Below the pieces are notes generated by a model. It was given only the letters and a program-made list of their open reading frames with translations, had not been told where the DNA came from and did not search any database. Position numbers and translations under genes: made by a program. This document shows, in pieces, positions 1 through 6,303 of a DNA stretch of 25,782 bases. This DNA is from Sandaracinus sp. (GTDB lineage: Bacteria > Myxococcota_A > Polyangia > Polyangiales > Houyiibacteriaceae). Location of the stretch: NCBI GenBank assembly GCA_020633125.1, contig JACKEH010000061.1:1-25782 (forward strand), in the 5' to 3' direction. Within the stretch, counting starts at the first letter, position 1; the number at the start of each line of letters is the position of its first letter.

Positions 1-432
1 GTGGGCGGTTGTGGAGGGTTCCGCGTCGAGCCGACGACGGCGCCACTTCGGAGCGAATCCCTTCTGGCCAGCACGCCGGCCTCGCATCTGCAGGTCGTGC
101 TCGCGCCCGGGATGGCGGGAGACAAGATCGCGATGCTTCAACGGCATCACGTCCTCGAAGCGATGCACGATCGAATCGCCGAGGCGCTGCGAGGTCGAGG
201 CCGCCTTCGAGATGCGCCGGGTGGACCGCTCGTCTTGGTCGTGGTGCGCGAGTTTCGCAACCCCCGGTACGGCGAGTCGTTCCTGACCGCCGAGGTCGAA
301 GTCCGACTCCTCGGAGGAGAAGTGGCCCATCGTTTCGTCGCGTCGCAGGCGACCAACCGAGTGACGAGTCGTACGGGACGGCTTCGTATCCTCGCTCAGG
401 GAGTGGTGGACGCCGTCGTGGCGGGGCTCTGA
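1..432 (+). CDS. 3' part of a probable lipoprotein gene, function unknown
   Basis: The reading frame is open from the first base and ends with TGA at 430-432; about 143 codons are visible. The first residues read V-G-G-C-G-G, which looks like a lipobox (small residues before Cys), so the window probably begins inside a signal peptide and the true start lies upstream. GTG at base 1 is therefore unlikely to be the real start. The visible mature part has an alternating hydrophobic stretch (LVLVVVREF, then AEVEVRLL) and a helix ending in VVDAVVAGL, suggesting a small alpha/beta envelope protein. I do not recognise the family; a DUF4410-like lipoprotein is possible but unproven. The next gene on the same strand starts 125 bases later. 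Confidence 0.6.
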   Translation: MGGCGGFRVEPTTAPLRSESLLASTPASHLQVVLAPGMAGDKIAMLQRHHVLEAMHDRIAEALRGRGRLRDAPGGPLVLVVVREFRNPRYGESFLTAEVEVRLLGGEVAHRFVASQATNRVTSRTGRLRILAQGVVDAVVAGL

Positions 433-557
433 CGGAGTCGAGCCCGCCCTTCGCGACGGCAAGGCTTCGACGGCGTGTCGCTCGCCTCGGAGGATGGAGG
501 ACCTCGCACCTTGCCAGGGTGGTTTCCCGAAGCCTCGGCCTTCGGTACCGTCGAGGC

Positions 558-1277
558 GTGCGACGCCGTCCGAAACAAGAGCGGGCCCGCCAACTCGTCG
601 ATGCCGTCGTCGAAGCGGCGGGTGACGTGCTCTCGAAGGAAGGAGCCGAGCGCGCCACGACCGGCCGCATCGCGGACCGAGCCGGCGTCAGCATCGGATC
701 GCTCTACCAATACTTCCCCGACCGCGCGGCGATTCTCGCGCGTTTTTGCGAGCGACGGCTCGAGCAAGACATCGAGATGATGCAAGGCATCCTCGTCCGC
801 GCGGCCAAGGGCGATGCTCTGGCGCCTCTCGTGCACGAGACCGCGGTCGCGATGGTGGAGACCTACCGAAACGACGACGCGCTCTACCGGGAGATTGGCA
901 ATCTCTTCACGGTCGTCGAGCAGACCGACGAGGTGCAGGGCGGGCTCGACCGCTCCGTGCAGCTCGCCGCCGCGTTCCTCGCGAGCCGCGAAGACGTGAC
1001 CGAAAGCGGAGACCCGGAGCTCGTCGCGCTGCTCCTCATTCATGGCCTTCGTGCCGCGCTCAACGCCGTTGCGCGCCACGCTCCGGACAAGCTCTCCGAC
1101 CCCACGCTCGAGCGCCGCCTCGCGAGCGCCGCCCTCGGGTTCATGGGACTGAGCTCGGCGACGCCGAACGAGACCGTGGCCGTCGACTCGGACGAGACCG
1201 TGGCCGTCGACTCGGACGAGACCGTGGCCGTCGACTCGGACGAGACCGTCGCCGTCGACTCGAACGAGACCGAGTAG
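558..1277 (+). CDS. TetR/AcrR-family transcriptional regulator with a repeat tail
   Basis: This is a predicted DNA-binding repressor of about 239 residues. The N-terminal helix-turn-helix is clear around residues 33-60 (TTGRIADRAGVSIGSLYQYF, followed by P-D-R-A-A-I-L), the signature of TetR recognition helices. The rest is a mostly helical ligand/dimer domain ending near residue 200 (LASAALGFMGL). I chose GTG 558 because it precedes the usual basic start (RRRPKQERARQ) of the DNA-binding domain; the frame stays open much further upstream without homology. After residue 203 the protein continues as four copies of an acidic octapeptide (NETVAVDS/DETVAVDS) and stops in a fifth, degenerate copy. 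That tail is unusual for TetR proteins, which normally end soon after the last helix. The NmrA-like gene downstream on the same strand is a plausible target. Confidence 0.85.
   Translation: MRRRPKQERARQLVDAVVEAAGDVLSKEGAERATTGRIADRAGVSIGSLYQYFPDRAAILARFCERRLEQDIEMMQGILVRAAKGDALAPLVHETAVAMVETYRNDDALYREIGNLFTVVEQTDEVQGGLDRSVQLAAAFLASREDVTESGDPELVALLLIHGLRAALNAVARHAPDKLSDPTLERRLASAALGFMGLSSATPNETVAVDSDETVAVDSDETVAVDSDETVAVDSNETE
1167..1274 (+). repeat. 24-bp in-frame tandem repeat (4.5 copies)
   Basis: The unit gacgagaccgtggccgtcga plus ctcg is 24 bp. Full copies occupy 1167-1190, 1191-1214, 1215-1238 and 1239-1262, with a partial fifth copy at 1263-1274. The copies differ only at the first base (a or g) and by one base in copy 4, so the array is recent. 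It encodes (D/N)ETVAVDS repeats at the C terminus of the TetR-like protein. The similarity continues past the stop codon (gccgtcgac at 1278-1286), so TAG arose inside repeat copy 5. Confidence 0.95.
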
Positions 1278-1363
1278 CCGTCGACCGAACCTCGCCGAAG
1301 CGTCGCGGCGTCGGTGTGGCCACGCGAGTCGACCTGCGGGCCCGAATCGGCGAGCCTGCTCGC

Positions 1364-2203
1364 ATGCGCATCCTCGTCGCGGGGGCAACGGGCTACCTCG
1401 GCCGCTTCGTCGTAGCCGAGGGGGTCTCACGCGGTTGGCGGGTACGCGCGCTGGTTCGCGACGCCCGACGCGCGGCGTTCTCGAGCAAGGTGGAGCTCTT
1501 CGAGGGACGAGCGACGGAAACGGACAGCCTCGCGCGGGTCGCAGAAGGCGTCGACGTCGTGGTGTCGTCTTTGGGCATCACCCGCCAGACCGACCGGGTC
1601 GGCTACGCGCAGGTCGACTACGGAGGAAACCTCGCGTTGCTGCGCGAAGCAGAGCGCGCGGGCGCACGGCGCTTCGTCTACGTCTCCGTGCTTCATCCCG
1701 AACATACCCGCCACACCGACATGGTCCGCGAGAAGGAGCGCTTCGTGGCGGAGCTCCGAGCGAGCTCGCTCTCCTGTGCGGTGGTGCGCCCGACCGGGTT
1801 CTTCTCGGACATGGCTCCGATCTTCGAGATGGCGCGGGGCGGTCGTGTGTGGGTTTTCGGCGAAGGGGACGCGGAGATCAATCCGATTCACGGCGCGGAT
1901 CTCGCGGAGCTCTGTCTCGACGTCGCCGCGGACGAGCGCTCGGAGGTCGAGGTCGGCGGTCCGGAGACGTTCACACAGCGCGCCATCGCGGAGCTGGCAT
2001 TCGACGTCCTCGGGAAGCCGCCGAAGATCGCGTCGTTGCCCGATTGGCTGGTGGGAGCGGGCCTCGCGGTGACGAAGCCGCTGTCGCGACGTCGATGGAA
2101 CGTCGGTGCTTTCGTTTCCACCGTCTGTCGACGGCGCATGGTCGGCCCCGCCTTCGGTCGTCGGCGCTTGCGTGGGTTCTTCGAGGAGCGGGCCGCGGGC
2201 TGA
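1364..2203 (+). CDS. NmrA-like / atypical SDR NAD(P)-binding protein
   Basis: The 279-residue protein begins MRILVAGATGYLGRF, a dinucleotide-binding Rossmann motif (GATGYLG at residues 7-13). Beta-strands and landmarks typical of NmrA-like atypical short-chain dehydrogenases follow: VVVSSLGIT near residue 65, VDYGGNLALLREAERAGARRFVYVSVL around 88-110, and VRPTGFFSDM around 145. I see no classic YxxxK pair at the expected place (the strand is followed by VLHPEHTRH), so it may act as an NAD(P)-binding sensor or an electron-carrier-linked protein rather than a classic dehydrogenase. ATG 1364 places the Rossmann motif at the N terminus; GTG 1316 in the same frame is an alternative but adds non-homologous residues. 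It lies 86 bp after the TetR gene, which may control it. Confidence 0.85.
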   Translation: MRILVAGATGYLGRFVVAEGVSRGWRVRALVRDARRAAFSSKVELFEGRATETDSLARVAEGVDVVVSSLGITRQTDRVGYAQVDYGGNLALLREAERAGARRFVYVSVLHPEHTRHTDMVREKERFVAELRASSLSCAVVRPTGFFSDMAPIFEMARGGRVWVFGEGDAEINPIHGADLAELCLDVAADERSEVEVGGPETFTQRAIAELAFDVLGKPPKIASLPDWLVGAGLAVTKPLSRRRWNVGAFVSTVCRRRMVGPAFGRRRLRGFFEERAAG

Positions 2204-2527
2204 GCGGAGAGTGTGCTCACGCCGACGAACCTTCGGATCCTTCCGGTGGGTTCAACACCGGGCGCACCGCGCCCCGTTGGAGATGACGAGGTGTGTCGAG
2301 CTCTCCGCGCACCGGCCCCCGTCCCTGCACTCGATGATGCTCTGAAAACTCCATCCACCGGCCGTGCGTGGCGGTAGCGCGCTTTCGCGTGCGGTAGGCG
2401 GACCGAGTATCTGAGAGGTTGGTCGTCGGATGGTCATAAAACGCTGAAATAATAGGAGAATATGGTGTTCTGGATGCGAGTGGTTCCCGGCCCTCGCGCC
2501 CGTACCCTGAGCGAGTGGAGGTGAACC
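2204..2527. other. Intergenic region with an AT-rich probable promoter zone
   Basis: This 324-bp gap separates the NmrA-like gene from the hydroxylase cluster. Most of it is GC-rich and featureless, but about 2430-2463 is strikingly AT-rich for this genome (cataaaacgctgaaataata). That is the likely promoter or start-proximal region for the cluster. I could not place a convincing -35/-10 pair. A short ORF with its own Shine-Dalgarno sequence lies at 2462-2524. Confidence 0.5.
2462..2524 (+). CDS. Possible 20-codon upstream ORF / leader peptide
   Basis: ATG at 2462 follows AGGAG at 2454-2458 in an AT-rich stretch. The frame reads MVFWMRVVPGPRARTLSEWR and stops with TGA at 2522-2524. The next gene (GTG 2528) starts three bases later, and its GGAGG Shine-Dalgarno (2517-2521) lies inside the last two codons of this ORF. 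That arrangement would couple translation of the two. The spacing between AGGAG and ATG (3 nt) is rather short. No homologue is recognised; it could be a chance ORF. Confidence 0.35.
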   Translation: MVFWMRVVPGPRARTLSEWR

Positions 2528-3325
2528 GTGGCGGAACACTGGAACGACGCGTCGTGGGGGACGACGGCGCTGTGGGTGAGCGGGTTCTTCGCGCTGCTGA
2601 TGGCGGGCTCGATCGCGATCGGCGTCGTGATGGAGAAGGCGCACCAGGCGAAGGGGCACACGATCTTCGCGGTGAAGCTCAAGCGTCATCAGGCGCGGCG
2701 TGAGCGCATCGGCAACCTGATCTTCTTCGCGGTGTGGGTTCCCATCGCCATCGTGGTGCTTCGGCTCGGATGGGTTCGCTTCACCTCCGGGCTCTTCGCC
2801 GAGTGGCTCACCTTCGGGGTCTGCTGGGTGAGCTTCATGGTCTACTTCTGGCTCATCCATCGCGCGATGCACTCGCGCGCCCTCTTCTGGACGCATCGCT
2901 GGCATCACGAATCGCTGGTGACGACGCCTTGGACCGGCTTTTCGCTCGGGCCCGCCGAGTCGCTCGGGTGGGCGATCGGCTTCGTGTGGCCGGCGATCGT
3001 TCTGACCTACTTCGACGTGCTCGGGCTCTGGGGATACCTCGGCTTTCTCGCGATGCTCTTCTACGGAAACATCACTGGGCACGCGAACGCCGAGCTGATG
3101 CCGGGCTTCTTGGCGCGAATGAACTGGCTCGGGAATCCGGTCGTGTTTCACAGCCTGCACCACGCGCGCTTCGAGGGGCATTACGGCTTCGCCTCGGGGT
3201 GGATGGACACGCTCTGCGGGACGGAGATGTCCGATTGGAAGGCAGTGCACGCGCAGGTGATGCGTGGGGAGCCGCTGCGTTCGTTGCGGCAGAAGGGCGC
3301 GGAGTCTGCGGAGGTGGGGGCGTGA
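2528..3325 (+). CDS. Fatty acid hydroxylase superfamily membrane protein (sterol desaturase-like)
   Basis: This is a 265-residue integral membrane di-iron oxygenase-type protein. Hydrophobic segments occur near residues 14-34, 62-80, 93-110, 150-165 and 168-182. The histidine clusters of the superfamily are all present: H111/H115 (HRAMH), H123/H126/H127 (HRWHH), H185 in the ITGHAN segment, and H208/H211/H212 (HSLHH) with H218. Together they would bind two irons at the cytoplasmic membrane face. The substrate (fatty acyl, sterol or carotenoid) cannot be read from the sequence. GTG 2528 has a GGAGG Shine-Dalgarno six bases upstream. The stop overlaps the next start by four bases (GTGA), so it is probably the first long gene of a coupled cluster. 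Confidence 0.88.
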   Translation: MAEHWNDASWGTTALWVSGFFALLMAGSIAIGVVMEKAHQAKGHTIFAVKLKRHQARRERIGNLIFFAVWVPIAIVVLRLGWVRFTSGLFAEWLTFGVCWVSFMVYFWLIHRAMHSRALFWTHRWHHESLVTTPWTGFSLGPAESLGWAIGFVWPAIVLTYFDVLGLWGYLGFLAMLFYGNITGHANAELMPGFLARMNWLGNPVVFHSLHHARFEGHYGFASGWMDTLCGTEMSDWKAVHAQVMRGEPLRSLRQKGAESAEVGA

Positions 3326-3570
3326 CGACGGTGGAGGCGGAGCACGCGCTTCGGGTGCTCGCGAGAATGAGGCCTTGCTTCGCGCCCATCGCCCCCGAGC
3401 GGGCGGCGCTGGAGGCGGCGATGCGGGCGCTCGAGACGGTCGCGGAGCTTCGAGCGGTGTTGTGTGCCCTCGAGGGGAGCGAGGCGGTGGATCCGGAGCG
3501 TGTGCGTGTGCTCGAAGCCGCGTTGCTCGACGGGCTCGCTGCTCACGGCACGACGGGAGGTGCCCGGTGA
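3322..3570 (+). CDS. Small hypothetical protein, translationally coupled
   Basis: An 82-codon ORF begins at GTG 3322, overlapping the hydroxylase stop by four bases (GTGA). It ends at 3570, overlapping the next GTG (3567) in the same way. The product is mostly helical, Ala/Glu/Arg-rich, with two Cys (RPCFAPI and VLCALEG) and no signal peptide or membrane span. No family is recognised. The double overlap and a purine-rich stretch just upstream (gaggtggggg) support it as a real gene and not filler. Confidence 0.6.
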   Translation: MTTVEAEHALRVLARMRPCFAPIAPERAALEAAMRALETVAELRAVLCALEGSEAVDPERVRVLEAALLDGLAAHGTTGGAR

Positions 3571-5363
3571 GCGAGGAAGGCGAGATTCGGAGATCGGTCG
3601 GCGAGGTCCGGCCGGCGGGCGTGGGCGCTCGGACCGTGTGGGCCGTGCTCGCGAGCGCCGTGCTCGCGAGCGCTTGTGGGAGCTCGACCCCTTCGACCGA
3701 CGGAGGCGCCGACGCGTCGCTTCGACCGGACGCCGCGGAGCGCGACGCGTCGGACTCCCACGATGCGGCCGAGGACGGGGGCGCCGAGGAGCGTGTCTTG
3801 CGCGGTCGGATCGTGTCGCCGCGTGGTGCGTTCGAGGACGTCGTCGCCGGCGCACGGGTGCGCGTCGGAGACGCCGAGACGTTCTCCGACGAGCTGGGGC
3901 TCTTCGAGCTGCCGCGTCGCGGTGACGTGGTCGTGGTCGAGCCTCCCGTGGGCTACGCCCCGACGACGTGGCGCCTCGGCGCCGCGCAAGACGACGTGAT
4001 CGTGCCTCTGCTCGAGACCTGCGAAGCCGCGTTCGACGCGTCGGCAGGTGGCGAAGTGCGCATCGACCGATGTGGCACGTCTGGTGGGGGCGTGGTGCTG
4101 ACCTTTCCCGAGCGCGCGCTCGAGGACGACGCGGGCGTCGTCGCGACGGGCAGCGCGCGGATCGTGGTCGCGGTGGCCGACCCGACCGACGACGCGCAGC
4201 TCGACGCGCTTCCCCACGAAGACGACGACGACGTGCGCGCGAGCGGGGGACTCGAGGTGCGGCTCTTCGCGTCGGATGGACGGCGCCTGCAGGTGCGCGC
4301 CGGAGTCTCGGTCGCGGTGCGGCTGGCCGTCGGTGCGGAGGGGGAGGAGCCTCGAGTCGAGGTCTTCGACGAGGGGGATGCGCGTTGGGTCGACGAGGGC
4401 GCGGCGACGATCGCGGAGGGCGTCGCCGCGTTCGAGGCCACGCACTTCAGTCACCGGCGGGTGCGAATGAGGTACGAGACGTGTGGCACGCTGGCGGAGC
4501 TCTGCTTCGACCCGAGGATCGCGGGCCGGGTGCAGCGGCCCGGGGTGACGCTTCGCGCGCTGCCGACCGAGAGCCCGGAGTCCGGCTGCATTTCCAGCTT
4601 TCGTACCCTCGACGCGACGGGCTGTATCCGGGTGCGCGCGGAGCACGCGTATCGCTTCCGCGCCTCGTACTTTCGGCCGCTCTCCCGCGAGCTCTTCACG
4701 CGGACCTTCGCGGTCACCGCACCCGAAGCCGGTGCGAGCGCGCGGGTGGCCGTCGAGCTGCCTGCGGTTCGGCTCGGCTGCTTGCAGGGCGAGGGGCGCT
4801 GCGTGGATCCGGGCGCGGTCGAGCGCGTCCTCGAGGTTCGTGACGCCGACGTCGGGCGTGTGGCGATGGTTCCGAGCGCCGCCTGTGGGGTGCCCTACTG
4901 CGTGCCCGTGCCGGTGGGTGTTCCCCTTCGGACCTGCCTCGTCCGAGGCAGTTGCTTTGCACCCTTTACCGTGCCCGAGACGGGCGCGGGGTCGGTTTGT
5001 GGCGGCTCGGGGACCTGTTTTTCGGCGCCGACCTCGACGCCCTCGACCTTGCAGCTTCGTGTCGCAGGCGCCGGAGCCGTGGAGCTCGTCGGTGGCGCGC
5101 TGCGGTGCGTGAGCGAGGACTTCGATCGAGCGAGCCCCACGTCTTGTGCCGAGCCCTTCCGCGGGACGATCACGCTCCGTGCGATCCCGGACACGTCGTT
5201 CGGGTTTACGGCGACACATTGGGCGGGGGCGTGCGCGACGGAGTCGGCGGACACGTGCACCGTCGACGACGCCGACGCGTTGCGCGAGGTCGTGGCGTGT
5301 TTCCACGACGGTTCCGCTGCGCCGAACGGAAGACCACGCTGCGTGGAGCTCTACGGTGAGTAG
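3567..5363 (+). CDS. Large Cys-rich lipoprotein, myxobacterial type
   Basis: The 598-residue protein starts at GTG 3567. A hydrophobic h-region is followed by LASACGSS, a lipobox with the lipidated Cys at residue 37, then an Asp/Ala/Gly-rich linker typical of surface lipoproteins in this group. Residues about 80-150 resemble a carboxypeptidase-regulatory-like beta-sandwich (LRGRIVSPRGAF, then GARVRVGDAETFSDELGLFELP). A later segment ends in FEATHFSHRRV, a motif often seen in FAM171-like or carboxypeptidase-regulatory lipoproteins. The C-terminal half has many Cys pairs, suggesting disulfides. Function is unknown; adhesion or envelope scaffolding is an inference. The n-region is long (about 20 residues) and acidic at first, so a later start is possible but none is obvious. 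Confidence 0.75.
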   Translation: MSEEGEIRRSVGEVRPAGVGARTVWAVLASAVLASACGSSTPSTDGGADASLRPDAAERDASDSHDAAEDGGAEERVLRGRIVSPRGAFEDVVAGARVRVGDAETFSDELGLFELPRRGDVVVVEPPVGYAPTTWRLGAAQDDVIVPLLETCEAAFDASAGGEVRIDRCGTSGGGVVLTFPERALEDDAGVVATGSARIVVAVADPTDDAQLDALPHEDDDDVRASGGLEVRLFASDGRRLQVRAGVSVAVRLAVGAEGEEPRVEVFDEGDARWVDEGAATIAEGVAAFEATHFSHRRVRMRYETCGTLAELCFDPRIAGRVQRPGVTLRALPTESPESGCISSFRTLDATGCIRVRAEHAYRFRASYFRPLSRELFTRTFAVTAPEAGASARVAVELPAVRLGCLQGEGRCVDPGAVERVLEVRDADVGRVAMVPSAACGVPYCVPVPVGVPLRTCLVRGSCFAPFTVPETGAGSVCGGSGTCFSAPTSTPSTLQLRVAGAGAVELVGGALRCVSEDFDRASPTSCAEPFRGTITLRAIPDTSFGFTATHWAGACATESADTCTVDDADALREVVACFHDGSAAPNGRPRCVELYGE

Positions 5364-5457
5364 CGTGGCGCGAGCTCGGGGGGACGCGTTCGCCCCGACA
5401 CGTCGCGGTGGGCTCCGACGCTCGAGTGCGCTCGACGACCTCTGCAGGAGGGGAGGC

Positions 5458-6303
5458 GTGGTCGGGCAGGTCGGGGTGCTCACGTTGCTCACGTTGCACG
5501 GGATCGTCGGAGGGGTGGCGGCGCAGACGGGAGAGACCGAGCCGGCCGCGAGTACGACGACGGTCGACCACTCGGCGACGGAGAGCGAGCAAGACGACCG
5601 CCGCGCGCGCGTCCACTTCGAGTCGGGTCGGCAGTACTTCGACGAAGGCGAATACGAGCGCGCGGTCGAGGAGTTCACCCGCGCGTACGAGCTGAGTGGT
5701 CGACCCGCGCTCTTGATGAACGTGGCGAGCGGTCTCGAGCGGCTCGGGCGCCACGGCGAGGCGGCCGACCGCATGCAGGCCTACCACGACCAGGCCGAAG
5801 ACACGGTGCCGACGCGCGACGTGCTCGTGCGGCGCATCGCGAACTTGCGCGAGCGCGCGGCGAGCATGGAGGTCTCGGCGCGCGATACGCCGCCGTCGGA
5901 GGCTTCGCCCACCGTCGACTCCCGACGACCACCACCCCGCGTGTCGCCCGTGGAGGAGCCCGCGCGCCGGAACGCGAGACGTTTGGGCGTGGCGATCTCG
6001 TTCGGCGTGGCTGGCGCGGGCCTCGTGACCTTCGACGTGCTCGGTGGTTTGGCGTGGGCCGAGCGAAGTGCCGTCGACGAGGGCTGTGGTGCGACGCGTG
6101 GGTGCTCGCCCAACGACGTGAAGCGCATGGACCGACTGGCGCTGGGCGCGGACCTCGGTTTGGGGATCGCCGCCGCGGGCGCCACCGCCGGGGTGTTGGT
6201 GGTGCTGCTGGTGAGCGCTCGCGACGACGACGAGCCTCGCGTCGTCGTGGTTCCCTTCGTCGGCCACGAGAGCGGCGGCGCGCTCGTCCGAGGGCGCTTC
6301 TGA
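5458..6303 (+). CDS. TPR-containing exported or membrane protein
   Basis: This protein of about 281 residues has a hydrophobic N-terminal segment (VGVLTLLTLHGIVGGVAAQ) that reads as a signal peptide. A clear TPR-like pair follows at roughly residues 45-85 (RRARVHFESGRQYFDEGEYE, then RAVEEFTRAYELSGRPALL). Next come a Pro/Arg-rich linker and two hydrophobic segments near the C terminus (LGVAISFGVAGAGLVTFDVL and LGLGIAAAGATAGVLVVLLV). This is a recurrent myxobacterial layout: a periplasmic TPR followed by a membrane hairpin. I favour GTG 5458 because AGGAGG (5446-5451) sits six bases upstream. GTG 5356, overlapping the previous stop, and GTG 5365 are alternatives that add an Arg-rich leader and supply basic residues before the signal. 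The stop overlaps the next ATG by one base. Confidence 0.75.
   Translation: MVGQVGVLTLLTLHGIVGGVAAQTGETEPAASTTTVDHSATESEQDDRRARVHFESGRQYFDEGEYERAVEEFTRAYELSGRPALLMNVASGLERLGRHGEAADRMQAYHDQAEDTVPTRDVLVRRIANLRERAASMEVSARDTPPSEASPTVDSRRPPPRVSPVEEPARRNARRLGVAISFGVAGAGLVTFDVLGGLAWAERSAVDEGCGATRGCSPNDVKRMDRLALGADLGLGIAAAGATAGVLVVLLVSARDDDEPRVVVVPFVGHESGGALVRGRF

Noticed and set aside
2204..2350. Possible terminator after the NmrA-like gene
   Set aside because: I found no stem of convincing length followed by a U-tract or positioned close to the stop codon.
3543..5774. A 743-codon open frame on the - strand across the lipoprotein gene
   Set aside because: It has Arg/His-rich low-complexity translation typical of antisense frames; the + strand gene has a lipobox, coupled starts and domain-like sequence.
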